64,000 nucleotides of DNA, taken from contig NZ_WRXN01000001.1 in assembly GCF_009758205.1 (NCBI RefSeq), forward strand, positions 248,001-312,000. Reading direction: 5' to 3'. Source of the stretch: Chitinophaga tropicalis (GTDB lineage Bacteria; Bacteroidota; Bacteroidia; Chitinophagales; Chitinophagaceae). The notes below the pieces were generated by a model. That model ran no database searches. It was not told the DNA's origin and saw only the letters and a program-made list of their open reading frames with translations. Shown piece by piece: positions 8,081-16,045 of the stretch. The position numbers were made by a program, and so were the translations under genes. Positions within the stretch are counted from its first letter, which is position 1; the number at the start of each line of letters is the position of its first letter.

Positions 8081-8461
8081 ATGAATTTTCCGTCAAACCT
8101 GCGTTACACCAAAGACCACGAATGGTTATTACTGGAAGGTAACACAGCCACCATCGGTATCACTGAATTTGCACAGCGTGAATTAGGAGATATTGTTTTC
8201 GTAGATATCCCCACAGTAGGTAAAACACTGGAAGCTGAAGAAGTATTCGGTACCGTAGAAGCCGTGAAAACCGTATCTGACCTGTTCCTGCCTGTTGCAG
8301 GTACTATCAATGAGATCAATCCGGAACTGGATAGCTCTCCTGAACTGGTAAACCAGGAGCCTTACGGAGAAGGTTGGATGGTAAAAATGACTGTTAAAAA
8401 TCCTGCGGATGTAGAAGCCCTGCTGGATGCAGCAGCTTATCAGGCGCTGATCGGCGAGTAA
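8081..8461 (+). CDS. gcvH: Glycine cleavage system H protein
   Basis: A 126-residue lipoyl carrier of the glycine cleavage system, which shuttles the aminomethyl group between the P, T and L proteins. The lipoylated lysine is K63 in [12 protein letters not shown]. Length and the start LRYTKDHEW are normal. No gcvP or gcvT lies nearby. A TAATTTTA box at 8052-8059 may be its promoter. Confidence 0.96.
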   Translation: MNFPSNLRYTKDHEWLLLEGNTATIGITEFAQRELGDIVFVDIPTVGKTLEAEEVFGTVEAVKTVSDLFLPVAGTINEINPELDSSPELVNQEPYGEGWMVKMTVKNPADVEALLDAAAYQALIGE

Positions 8462-8521
8462 ATCCATTCTACATCGCATGTTATTAATAAAAGGTTAAAA
8501 AGGGTGTCATCCCTGAGATAA

Positions 8522-8562
8522 AAAGGTTATAAGGTTGGTCTCCAGCTTTATAACCTTTATCT
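8522..8562 (+). terminator. Hairpin behind gcvH
   Basis: AAAGGTTATAA (8522-8532) and TTATAACCTTT (8548-8558) form a perfect 11-bp stem with a 15-base loop. The T tract after it is weak, and the same segment also carries the likely promoter of the VanZ gene, so its role as terminator is uncertain. Confidence 0.45.
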
Positions 8563-8565
8563 TTA
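8535..8565 (+). promoter_or_regulatory. Candidate promoter of the VanZ-like gene
   Basis: TTGG (8535-8538) and TATCTTTA (8558-8565) are near matches to the -33 TTTG and -7 TAnnTTTG boxes, at a normal distance. The boxes lie in the loop and at the base of the hairpin 8522-8558. Confidence 0.35.
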
Positions 8566-8598
8566 CACCCTTACCAAAACAGATCAGAAGTGCCAGCA

Positions 8599-9003
8599 AT
8601 GCGACTCATAAGATACTACCTGCCAGCTATAATATGGATATTAATGGTGCTTTATGTATGTACCATTCCAGGAGAAAAGGTGCCAACTTCGCCCTTTTTC
8701 GAAAAGATCCATATGGATAAGATAGTGCACTTCAGCCTGTTTGGCTGTACCGTACTCCTGTTGTGCATTGGAGCGTACCGGCAAAAAGGCATGATCTCTA
8801 AAACAAATCTCACGCTCATTGCTATAGCCGCCTCTTTCTACGGGCTGGCTATTGAATATATCCAGAAATACATTGCCATCCACCGCAGCTTTGATATGAA
8901 TGATGTTGCAGCTGATACACTGGGCGCTATTGGTGGTATCATTGCTTTTAATCTCATCAGGAAATGGGGCTGGCTTAAAAGCCCTTCTGCTCCTAACAAA
9001 TAA
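8599..9003 (+). CDS. VanZ-like membrane protein
   Basis: About 134 residues from the ATG at 8599, with four predicted membrane helices. The VanZ-like pattern is visible: SFYGLAIEYIQKYIA..RSFDMNDVAADTLGAIGGII, in which the E-Q-R..D-x-x-D-x-x-A-N/D-x-x-G pattern is conserved. The family is named after a teicoplanin-resistance protein, but most members are of unknown role in the inner membrane. A GTG at 8590 would add three residues. Confidence 0.85.
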   Translation: MRLIRYYLPAIIWILMVLYVCTIPGEKVPTSPFFEKIHMDKIVHFSLFGCTVLLLCIGAYRQKGMISKTNLTLIAIAASFYGLAIEYIQKYIAIHRSFDMNDVAADTLGAIGGIIAFNLIRKWGWLKSPSAPNK

Positions 9004-9073
9004 GAGGAAAACCCGAAAGTAAAATCAGACGCTGAGAATCGCTTATATGACTACCTGACTCCATCAGGTATCC

Positions 9074-9122
9074 AAATAAAAAGAGCCTGTATCAAAAGTA
9101 TGATACAGGCTCTTTTTATTTT
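9074..9122. terminator. Bidirectional terminator between VanZ and ompA genes
   Basis: AAAAAGAGCCTGTATCA and TGATACAGGCTCTTTTT form a long stem with a short loop, flanked by A-rich and T-rich runs on the two sides. It serves both convergent genes. Confidence 0.9.
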
Positions 9123-9138
9123 AAATATTTAGTGCTGA

Positions 9139-9816
9139 TTACTGTCCTGCTTCATTCTTTGCATCAGACTTCATCTTCTCATTTGCAAAGATAGAGAACT
9201 CTACACGACGGTTTTTAGCCTTGTTAGCATCGCTGTTATTAGGTACAACAGGCTGTGTAGCACCATACCAGAAAGGCTGTACGCGGTTGGCTGCAACACC
9301 CTGTGCTTTCAGGTAGTTAGCTACAGCAACTGCACGTCTTTCAGACAGGCCCATGTTGTAAGCATAAGTACCGGTAGTATCAGTATGACCTTCTACACGT
9401 ACATATGTGTCAGGATATTTGTTCAGGATAGTTGTCAGCTCACGGATGTTAGCCTGCGCTGCAGGTGTCAGGTCTGATTTATCAAAACCGAACAGTACGC
9501 CTGATGCAAAAGTTACATTGATACCTTCACCTACACGTTCTACTGTAGCGTTAGGTACTTCGTTCTTGATCTCCTGTGCCTGCTTATCCATCTTTTTACC
9601 GATCAGTACACCTGCAGTACCACCTACCGCTGCGCCAATGATGGCTCCCAGGGCCGTATTACCTGCTGCTTTACCAATTACAGCACCGGTAGCGGCACCA
9701 CCGCCAACACCGATCACAGCACCTTTCTTAGTATTATCCATACCTTGCCAGGTGGAACAGCCAAACAGCATTGTTGCAGACAGCACGATTGCTACTATAG
9801 GATTAATTCTTTTCAT
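9139..9816 (-). CDS. OmpA family outer-membrane lipoprotein with glycine zipper
   Basis: A 225-residue lipoprotein (lipobox cysteine C20, LFGCST). Residues about 30-75 form a glycine-zipper segment (GAVIGVGGGAATGAVIGKAAG..), and the C-terminal half is an OmpA/MotB peptidoglycan-binding domain with VEGHTDTTGTYAYNMGLSER and NRRVEF. The order matches YiaD-like proteins. It probably tethers the outer membrane to the cell wall. A good -33/-7 promoter lies at 9926-9954 and the roughly 100-base leader holds a perfect 9-bp hairpin. Confidence 0.93.
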   Translation of the reverse strand: MKRINPIVAIVLSATMLFGCSTWQGMDNTKKGAVIGVGGGAATGAVIGKAAGNTALGAIIGAAVGGTAGVLIGKKMDKQAQEIKNEVPNATVERVGEGINVTFASGVLFGFDKSDLTPAAQANIRELTTILNKYPDTYVRVEGHTDTTGTYAYNMGLSERRAVAVANYLKAQGVAANRVQPFWYGATQPVVPNNSDANKAKNRRVEFSIFANEKMKSDAKNEAGQ

Positions 9817-9867
9817 CTGAGTTGTTTTAAAATTTATGAGTCTTTTAAGAGAAAATCAAGAAACAAA

Positions 9868-9898
9868 TATGCTGCCAGATTTTAAAACAGGCAGCATA
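9868..9898 (-). promoter_or_regulatory. Hairpin in the ompA-type gene leader
   Basis: TATGCTGCC (9868-9876) and GGCAGCATA (9890-9898) form a perfect 9-bp stem with a 13-base AT-rich loop, between the promoter and the start codon. It may stabilise the mRNA or act as an operator; no protein or RNA partner is evident. Confidence 0.5.
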
Positions 9899-9925
9899 AC
9901 AGTCTAATAAGTATTAGTTATAACG

Positions 9926-9954
9926 CAAATGTAACGTATAATAATAATTACAAA
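9926..9954 (-). promoter_or_regulatory. Promoter of the OmpA-family gene
   Basis: On the minus strand TTTG (9951-9954) and TACATTTG (9926-9933) are exact matches to the Bacteroidota -33 and -7 boxes with a 17-base spacer. This is the best promoter in the window. Confidence 0.65.
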
Positions 9955-9983
9955 ATACTTTTATATCTCCACAGGATTCCTTA

Positions 9984-11048
9984 TCAGCTGCCCATTTTCA
10001 TTTTCTCTGCATTCTCTGCAAACTGAAGTGCCTGTACCATTTCCTGGATATCTCCGTTCATAAAAGCATCAAGATTATAAACGGTCATACCTATACGGTG
10101 ATCAGTAACACGGCCCTGTGGATAGTTATAGGTTCTGATCTTTGCCGAACGGTCTCCCGTAGAAACAAGGCTTTTACGCTGGGAAGCAATAGCCTCTTCA
10201 TGTTTACGCACTGCCGCTTCGTAGATACGGGTGCGGAGCATTTTCATAGCAATATCCCTGTTGGAGTGCTGGCTGCGGCCCTCCTGGCATTCCACCACCA
10301 CGCCGGTAGGTATGTGCGTAAGACGCACGGCAGATTCCGTTTTGTTTACGTGCTGACCACCCGCACCGGAAGAACGGAAAGTATCCATTTTAATATCCGC
10401 TTCGCGAACATCCACATCCACATCTTCTGCTTCAGGTAATATCGCCACAGTAGCTGCGGATGTATGTACGCGGCCGGAAGTCTCCGTAGCCGGTACACGC
10501 TGCACACGGTGTACGCCGGATTCAAACTTCAGGGTACCATATACGTCATCCCCGTTCACTTCCACTACCACCTCTTTATATCCGCCCACAGCTCCCGGGG
10601 TTTCATTCATAATTGTTGTGCTCCATCCTTTAACTTCACAGTAACGGAGGTACATACGCAGCAGATCGCCCGCAAAAAGGCTGGCCTCATCACCGCCGGT
10701 ACCACCACGTATCTCAAGAATGGCATTCTTTTCATCCTGCGGATCTTTGGGGATCAACAGGTTACGGATCGTCTCCTCCAGCTCTTCCTTCTGGTTCATC
10801 AGCCCTTCAGTCTCCTCTTTTGCCAGCTCCCTCATTTCTTCATCGCCGCTTTCCAGGACTTCCTTATTAAATGCAATGCTGTCCAGCAGGTTGGTATAGG
10901 CATTATATGCCTTTACGATCTTCTCCAGCTGACGGTATTCCTTACTCAGCTTGCTGAACTGCTTGTTATCACTTACAATTTCCGGGTTGGTTAATGCCAG
11001 GGAAACCTGCTCAAAACGACCCTTTATCGCGTCTAGTTTATCTATCAT
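9984..11048 (-). CDS. prfA: Peptide chain release factor 1
   Basis: A 354-residue class-I release factor. The stop-codon recognition tripeptide is PAT (186-188), the type-1 form that reads UAA and UAG, and the catalytic GGQ is at 230-232 in SSGAGGQHVNKTESA. The glutamine of GGQ is the usual site of PrmC methylation. Length and start are normal. A TAATTTTG box (11100-11107, minus strand) is the likely promoter, shared with the divergent amidohydrolase gene region. Confidence 0.97.
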   Translation of the reverse strand: MIDKLDAIKGRFEQVSLALTNPEIVSDNKQFSKLSKEYRQLEKIVKAYNAYTNLLDSIAFNKEVLESGDEEMRELAKEETEGLMNQKEELEETIRNLLIPKDPQDEKNAILEIRGGTGGDEASLFAGDLLRMYLRYCEVKGWSTTIMNETPGAVGGYKEVVVEVNGDDVYGTLKFESGVHRVQRVPATETSGRVHTSAATVAILPEAEDVDVDVREADIKMDTFRSSGAGGQHVNKTESAVRLTHIPTGVVVECQEGRSQHSNRDIAMKMLRTRIYEAAVRKHEEAIASQRKSLVSTGDRSAKIRTYNYPQGRVTDHRIGMTVYNLDAFMNGDIQEMVQALQFAENAEKMKMGS

Positions 11049-11099
11049 AATTATCTTTGATGGATGTTAGGGCAGCCGGAGGCTCCCCGAACAATTTCG

Positions 11100-11107
11100 C
11101 AAAATTA
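11100..11107 (-). promoter_or_regulatory. Candidate -7 box of prfA
   Basis: TAATTTTG on the minus strand matches TAnnTTTG and ends about 50 bases before the prfA start. A TTG-containing segment about 22 bases further upstream could be the -33 box. Confidence 0.4.
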
Positions 11108-11137
11108 ACACCAATTAGCATAATTCATTGCAAGTAT

Positions 11138-12292
11138 ATGGCGCAAGAGCTGAAATTTAAGGGCACGGCATTATTTACCGGCAGGCAGTTACTCCCCGGC
11201 AGCATGGTATTGATCACGACAAACAGCGGAAAAGTACTGGATATTGTACATGAAAGCAGCGCCGGGGAAGATGTCCGGCTGCTGAACGGGATTATTACCC
11301 CCGGCTTTGTGAATACCCATTGTCACCTGGAATTATCCCATATGAAAGGCGTTATTCCCGAAGGCACCGGTTTGCCGGCATTTCTTACTTCCGTAATGGA
11401 AAAAAGGGGGCAGCAGGACCATGCTGCCCAACAGGAAGCCATCAGCAGGGCAGATGTCGCCATGTGGGAAAGCGGCATCTCCGCAGTAGGCGATATCTGC
11501 AACGGTACGGCCACCCTTGCACAAAAACAGCATACAAAGCTATATTATCACTCTTTTATAGAATCCATGGGGTTTATACCCGCCGCAGCGCAAAGCCGGT
11601 ATGATTACAGCATGGACATCCTACACCAATTCAGGACATTGAACAGCCCTATGCACACCTGCTCCGTTGTGCCGCATGCTCCTTATTCCGTAAGCAGCGA
11701 ACTGTTTGCCCTGCTGGCAGGTACTCCGGACAATACTCCTGTCAGCATTCACAATCAGGAATGTGAAGCAGAAAATACACTTTACCAGGACAAAACAGGC
11801 GCCTTCCTTGACTTCTATGCACATTTCGGGATGGATGCCTCAGCATTCACACCTCCCGGCACCAACAGCCTGCCGGCATGGCTGCCCTGGTTTAAACACC
11901 TGCCGGTCATCCTGGTACATAATACCTATAGCACAGCATCAGATATTGCCTTTACAAAAGAACAGGCCCCGAAAGCCTGGTGGTGCCTTTGCCCCCAGGC
12001 AAACCTGTACATAGAGAAACGCCTGCCTGACGTGGCACTGTTACGCAGCCATGCCAGCGCTATTACTCTGGGCACAGATAGCCTGGCATCTAACCACAGT
12101 TTATCTGTATGGCAGGAAATACAGGCTATACGTAAACAGTTCCCGGAAATTTCGCTGGAAGAAATATTGCAATGGGCTACACTCAACGGCGCTGAGGCAC
12201 TGGGCATTACGCATACATACGGCGGCTTTGAAAAGGATAAACAACCTGGTATCACACTAATAAGTGAAACAGAAAGCCGGAGGATTCTCTAA
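11138..12292 (+). CDS. Amidohydrolase family metal-dependent hydrolase
   Basis: About 384 residues from the ATG at 11138 (MAQELKFKGTALFTG), which fits the family start better than the longer frame from 11057. The superfamily metal site is visible: NTHCHLELSH (HxH), the HAPYSVS and IHNQECEAEN segments, VLVHNT, and the aspartate in LGTDSLASNHSLS. This subgroup is related to TRZ/ATZ-type deaminases such as those acting on S-adenosylhomocysteine or aminofutalosine, so an aminopurine-type deamination is possible, but the substrate is not determined by the sequence. Its 3' end is 30 bases before the MscS gene, suggesting co-transcription. Confidence 0.85.
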   Translation: MAQELKFKGTALFTGRQLLPGSMVLITTNSGKVLDIVHESSAGEDVRLLNGIITPGFVNTHCHLELSHMKGVIPEGTGLPAFLTSVMEKRGQQDHAAQQEAISRADVAMWESGISAVGDICNGTATLAQKQHTKLYYHSFIESMGFIPAAAQSRYDYSMDILHQFRTLNSPMHTCSVVPHAPYSVSSELFALLAGTPDNTPVSIHNQECEAENTLYQDKTGAFLDFYAHFGMDASAFTPPGTNSLPAWLPWFKHLPVILVHNTYSTASDIAFTKEQAPKAWWCLCPQANLYIEKRLPDVALLRSHASAITLGTDSLASNHSLSVWQEIQAIRKQFPEISLEEILQWATLNGAEALGITHTYGGFEKDKQPGITLISETESRRIL

Positions 12293-12322
12293 TTTCGCAG
12301 GCAGAATGCATAATAAATAACC

Positions 12323-13414
12323 ATGAACAATTTCTTAGACCGGGTAATTCTCGGCAACCCTATCCAGAACTATTTTATACTGGCAATCGTATTGCTGTTT
12401 GTGTCGATGATTAAACGCTATCTCTCACAGGGAATGGCTAACCTCCTGTATAAAGAGGTTAAACGCTGGGCGCCTGAAATCGATAAACATGAGTTTTCAC
12501 ACCTGCTCCTGGTACCACTGGAATACTTCTTCCTGCTGGTTACCTTCATGCTTACTATAGATCACTTCACGTATCCGCCGGAACTGGACATTACAGTATA
12601 CAACGGGTTCACGCTGAAAATGGTACTGACGGCTATCCTGGAACTGGCGCTTACAGTATCTATCACATGGATAATATTACGTGTGATAGACTTCGTATCA
12701 CTGATGATCAGCAAAAGCGCAGACCTTTCGCACGATGTTACAGACAACCAGTTCATTGTATTTTTCCGGGATTTCTTTAAAGCCATCGTTTGCATCTTTG
12801 GCGCCATTGCCGTAATACGGATACTCTTTGGTGCCGTGCTGGTAAACAAGATCATCGCCGGTCTCGGTATCGGCGCTGCCGCCCTTGCACTGGCCGCCAA
12901 GGAAAGCATTGAGAACCTGATCTGTTCCTTCATTATCTTCTTTGACAAACCTTTCCGTGTAGGCGATTCTGTGAGGGTAGATGCCTTCCAGGGTACCGTG
13001 GAAAAAATAGGTTTACGCAGCACACGTGTACGTACAGTAGATAAAACATATGTAACCGTCCCCAATAAAAAAATGGTAGACAGCATACTTGACAACCTGT
13101 CACTACGCACACATCAACGCGCCGTTATGCGGCTGGAAGTTGCCGGCGATACCTCGGCAGACAGTATCATACAGGTATTGCAGGATATTAAACAATTGCT
13201 GCAGAAAAATGAAAAAATACAGGAAGGCTTTATTGTTAACCTGCATGATTTCACAAAAGATACTTATGTAATTCAGATCATTTACCTGACACCCGTGATT
13301 GAAGGTGTACAGTATAATGCACTGCGCAGCGATATCAACCTGGCTATAATAAGTGCACTTGATAAGAGAGGAGCGAAGCTGTCAAGTACAAAGGTGGAGA
13401 TCTATGAGAAATAA
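12323..13414 (+). CDS. Small-conductance mechanosensitive channel (MscS family)
   Basis: A 363-residue inner-membrane channel with about five membrane helices and the MscS core: a pore helix rich in Gly/Ala (IIAGLGIGAAALALAAKESIENL) followed by DKPFRVGDSVRV..GTVEKIGLRSTRVRT, the beta domain, and a cytoplasmic alpha/beta tail. Such channels open under membrane tension to release osmolytes. The gene ends at a strong bidirectional terminator. Confidence 0.92.
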   Translation: MNNFLDRVILGNPIQNYFILAIVLLFVSMIKRYLSQGMANLLYKEVKRWAPEIDKHEFSHLLLVPLEYFFLLVTFMLTIDHFTYPPELDITVYNGFTLKMVLTAILELALTVSITWIILRVIDFVSLMISKSADLSHDVTDNQFIVFFRDFFKAIVCIFGAIAVIRILFGAVLVNKIIAGLGIGAAALALAAKESIENLICSFIIFFDKPFRVGDSVRVDAFQGTVEKIGLRSTRVRTVDKTYVTVPNKKMVDSILDNLSLRTHQRAVMRLEVAGDTSADSIIQVLQDIKQLLQKNEKIQEGFIVNLHDFTKDTYVIQIIYLTPVIEGVQYNALRSDINLAIISALDKRGAKLSSTKVEIYEK

Positions 13415-13439
13415 GACGGTAGCTTATTTTCTTTAAAAG

Positions 13440-13475
13440 AAAAAACGCTTTAACCAAAGGTTAAAGCGTTTTTTT
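13440..13475. terminator. Bidirectional terminator behind the MscS gene
   Basis: AAAAACGCTTTAACC and GGTTAAAGCGTTTTT form a perfect stem with a three-base loop, followed by a T run on either strand. It separates the convergent MscS and thioredoxin-fold genes. Confidence 0.93.
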
Positions 13476-13504
13476 ATGTTGATTAATTATGTATTCTACA
13501 CACA

Positions 13505-14023
13505 TCAATCTTTATCTTTCCTGTTAGCTTTCAGCAATATCTTCGCCATATCGCTCTCCAGGGATTCACCTACTTCACCACTTACACGTCCAATCTCCTT
13601 ACCCTCCCTGAACAGGATAATAGTAGGCAGTTTCTTTACTTTATAATCTTCCGGTGCATCAAACTGTAATTTCTCATCTGCACCGAAGGTCAGTACCTGT
13701 TCATCAGGGCTTCCTGCCAGGATCATGATCTTATATAAAGCAGGCAACACACGCTGGCTCTCATCATCCCATGTACCAGCCACAGCCACTACATTGAATT
13801 TACCCCGGTTGTCCCTGATATAGTTCAGCATATTATCGTTAGGCTGGTAGTTATTCACTCCGGTATAGAACCAGGGTAAGGCACTGTCATTCATCAACGT
13901 CTGCATGGTCACCTTTCCTTTTATCACCTTCTTTGTGCCGGATGCTTTACCGGAATTACTTTGCGCCCATGTCAGGGTGGACAGTAACAGACTACCTGCC
14001 AGTAGTAATGATTTCAATCGCAT
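13505..14023 (-). CDS. Secreted thioredoxin-fold protein lacking the CxxC site
   Basis: A 172-residue protein with a signal peptide (MRLKSLLLAGSLLLSTLTWAQ) and a thioredoxin-like core: beta strand FNVVAVAG, active-site region TWDDESQRVLPALYKI, and the cis-proline loop KLPTIILFREGKEIG. In redox-active relatives the first region reads WCxxC; here both cysteines are absent, and the mature protein has no cysteine at all. It therefore cannot be a dithiol oxidoreductase and may act as a binding or scaffold protein. It lies 9 bases behind the MerR-type gene and is probably co-transcribed with it. Confidence 0.8.
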   Translation of the reverse strand: MRLKSLLLAGSLLLSTLTWAQSNSGKASGTKKVIKGKVTMQTLMNDSALPWFYTGVNNYQPNDNMLNYIRDNRGKFNVVAVAGTWDDESQRVLPALYKIMILAGSPDEQVLTFGADEKLQFDAPEDYKVKKLPTIILFREGKEIGRVSGEVGESLESDMAKILLKANRKDKD

Positions 14024-14032
14024 AATGTAATT

Positions 14033-14650
14033 TTATAATTGTTCCTTCAGTTCAGTTAAAAAACCCTTTACCCTTAGCAAAGCCTGTACCATTTCGAAAT
14101 TTCGGGCAGCAAGTTTCCGATCTTCCTTTAATTTTTGTTTTGCCCCCTCAATGGTATACTTTCTTTCACGAAGCAGGTGGTAGATCAATTTAAGGTGCTG
14201 GATATCCTCCTGGCGGAAAAGACGGTCTCCTTTTCTGTTCTTTTTGGGTTGCAGTATATCAAACTCATTCTCCCAGTAACGTATCAGTGAGGTATTGACA
14301 CGGAACATGGTAGCCACTTCACTGATAGAATAATACTGTTTATCCAGCGGTATCGCATCCAGCGTTTTGATAAGGTCCGGATCGTCCGCTACTTCCTTGA
14401 GCGATTTACGTCCGCGCTTCTTCTGAGGGGGCTGGATAGCCGTCACTGACGAGCCTCCTCCTGTAAATGCAACAGGGGGCAGATTATCCGGTGGCAACTG
14501 TACCTGTATCCTTACAGGTATTTCCACTTCCGGGATCTCCCTTACTATCGGTTTTTTCACTACAACCGGCTCCGGCGCCTTTACCTCCTCTTCAGGCGGT
14601 AACGGACGATTAGATTCCTGCGAAGAAAAAAGATCCAGTTGATGCATCAT
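14033..14650 (-). CDS. MerR family transcriptional regulator
   Basis: A 205-residue regulator. The first 95 residues are proline- and acid-rich and low in structure (PEEEVKAPEPVVVKKP..). The winged helix of the MerR type occupies about 105-175: YYSISEVATMFRVNTSLIRY, WENEF, and the wing DRLFRQEDIQHLKLIYHLL. There is no obvious effector domain after it and no cysteine sensor. This architecture is common in Bacteroidota MerR proteins. Its target is unknown; the adjacent thioredoxin-fold gene is one candidate only by position. Confidence 0.88.
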   Translation of the reverse strand: MMHQLDLFSSQESNRPLPPEEEVKAPEPVVVKKPIVREIPEVEIPVRIQVQLPPDNLPPVAFTGGGSSVTAIQPPQKKRGRKSLKEVADDPDLIKTLDAIPLDKQYYSISEVATMFRVNTSLIRYWENEFDILQPKKNRKGDRLFRQEDIQHLKLIYHLLRERKYTIEGAKQKLKEDRKLAARNFEMVQALLRVKGFLTELKEQL

Positions 14651-14738
14651 AGCGGCAAATTACGAAATTCCAGTCTGTTATTAAAAGTTCCAACCCACCA
14701 CAAAAACATTTAAACTGCGCACAGCGCAAAAAAGCGCC

Positions 14739-14781
14739 CTCAAAAGATAGGTCTCGTCAAAGGCGAAACCGATCTTTTGAG
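14739..14781 (-). terminator. CTCAAAA-type hairpin terminator behind the M23 peptidase gene
   Basis: CTCAAAAGATAGGTCTCG pairs with CGAAACCGATCTTTTGAG (one mismatch and one wobble-type pair) around TCAAAGG. It shares its CTCAAAA/TTTTGAG ends with the hairpin at 2061-2105 and belongs to the same style of repeat. Confidence 0.7.
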
Positions 14782-14820
14782 CAACTCTTCGCGTCATATA
14801 TTGCACAAAAATGTAACTGG

Positions 14821-15789
14821 TTAGTCAAACGATTGGTTGCCGGAGCGGGCAATCTTCAACATACGATCAAACTCTTCCGGAGAAAGGTCATTAAAGAAGA
14901 AGTATACAGGATCAACTTTATCTCCGTTCTTGATCACCTCATAATGACAGTGAGGACCGGTAGACTTACCCGTACTACCCACCCAGCCAAGCACATCACC
15001 GCGTTTTACAGCTGTGCCTGATTTCACCTTGATCTTCAGCATATGTCCATACAGGGTCTTATAACCATAACCATGATTGATCAGCACATGGTTGCCATAC
15101 CCTACATCGCTCATACTGGCATCTTCCACCACACCATCACCGGTAGCATAGATAGGTGTTCCGCTGGGTGCGGCAAAGTCAAGACCGGAGTGATATTTAA
15201 CTGTTTTATAGATAGGATCGATACGATACCCGAAACCGGAAGCAATACGTTTCAGGTCTTTGTTGGCCACCGGCTGTATGGCCGGAATGGAAGCCAGCAT
15301 CTTCTGCTTGTTCTTCACCAGGTCATCAATCTTTACATATGATTTTTCCTGTACCCCGATACGGTGCACCAGCTCATTCAGCAAAGCCCCAGTGCTGGCC
15401 ACAATCTCACTGCTTGAAAAAGACTGCAGCTGGCTCAGTTCCTCCTCTTTCATACTGCCCGCACGCGTGCTGTCAGGTATAGGAGAGGCCTCAAATATTA
15501 CCCGGTATATCTCATTGTCCCTATGCTCCAGCTCGGCCAGTTTAGACTTCACCTCGTTCATCCTGCTCTGCATCGCCTCATATTTCTCATTCATCACATC
15601 CAGGTCACGCAACAGGTTTTTCTCCTTGGGAGAAGGGAAAATACGGTAAGAAACGGAAAGGAAAATAAACCCGGTCACAATAGCCGCGGAAACAAATCCC
15701 AGTATCCTTAAAACCTTCACCCGCAGTGAAACTACGAGCTTTTCATATTTGAGAGTCTGTGTATTATAAAAGTATTTAACCTTCTTCAT
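14821..15789 (-). CDS. M23 family metallopeptidase (LytM-type)
   Basis: A 322-residue envelope protein with one membrane helix (about 28-50), a coiled-coil stretch (about 60-110, NEKYEAMQSRMNEVKSKLAE) and a C-terminal M23 domain. Zinc and catalytic residues are visible in HSGLDFAAPSGTPIYA, YGHML and HCHYEV, so the site appears intact. It probably cleaves peptide cross-links in peptidoglycan during growth or division. The N-terminal layout recalls the anchored M23 peptidases common in Bacteroidota. A likely promoter is at 15909-15940. Confidence 0.92.
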   Translation of the reverse strand: MKKVKYFYNTQTLKYEKLVVSLRVKVLRILGFVSAAIVTGFIFLSVSYRIFPSPKEKNLLRDLDVMNEKYEAMQSRMNEVKSKLAELEHRDNEIYRVIFEASPIPDSTRAGSMKEEELSQLQSFSSSEIVASTGALLNELVHRIGVQEKSYVKIDDLVKNKQKMLASIPAIQPVANKDLKRIASGFGYRIDPIYKTVKYHSGLDFAAPSGTPIYATGDGVVEDASMSDVGYGNHVLINHGYGYKTLYGHMLKIKVKSGTAVKRGDVLGWVGSTGKSTGPHCHYEVIKNGDKVDPVYFFFNDLSPEEFDRMLKIARSGNQSFD

Positions 15790-15869
15790 GTACCGGGCTT
15801 AAGCATTAAGCAGAACCTAATTTTCATGGGGTAAGATACATATGGATGAGGGTTTATAGACTTTTTCAA

Positions 15870-15877
15870 TATTTTTG
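15870..15877 (+). promoter_or_regulatory. Candidate -7 box of alaS
   Basis: TATTTTTG matches TAnnTTTG, about 170 bases before the alaS start. The -33 box is not clear. If used, alaS has a long leader; I see short GC-rich hairpins in it but no T-box or other known riboswitch. Confidence 0.3.
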
Positions 15878-15908
15878 CACTCCTTTCCGCAAAAAACGGC
15901 AGGGTGTG

Positions 15909-15940
15909 CAAACCTAAGGGAATTAGACTAAAAGGTCAAT
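15909..15940 (-). promoter_or_regulatory. Candidate promoter of the M23 peptidase gene
   Basis: On the minus strand TAGGTTTG (15909-15916) is an exact -7 match and ATTG (15937-15940) lies 20 bases upstream as a weak -33 box. Confidence 0.4.
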
Positions 15941-16045
15941 CTTTTGAATGTCAATTTTCTAAAGCCCCCCGGTTGGCTTAAAATACAAATTAAAGCCTTT
16001 TAGGCCACACAAAATTATAATACATACCAATTATTTCAAATATTT

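Noticed and set aside
15878..16045. T-box or other riboswitch in the alaS leader
   Set aside because: Only short GC-rich stems are present; no T-box bulge or terminator-antiterminator pair was found.
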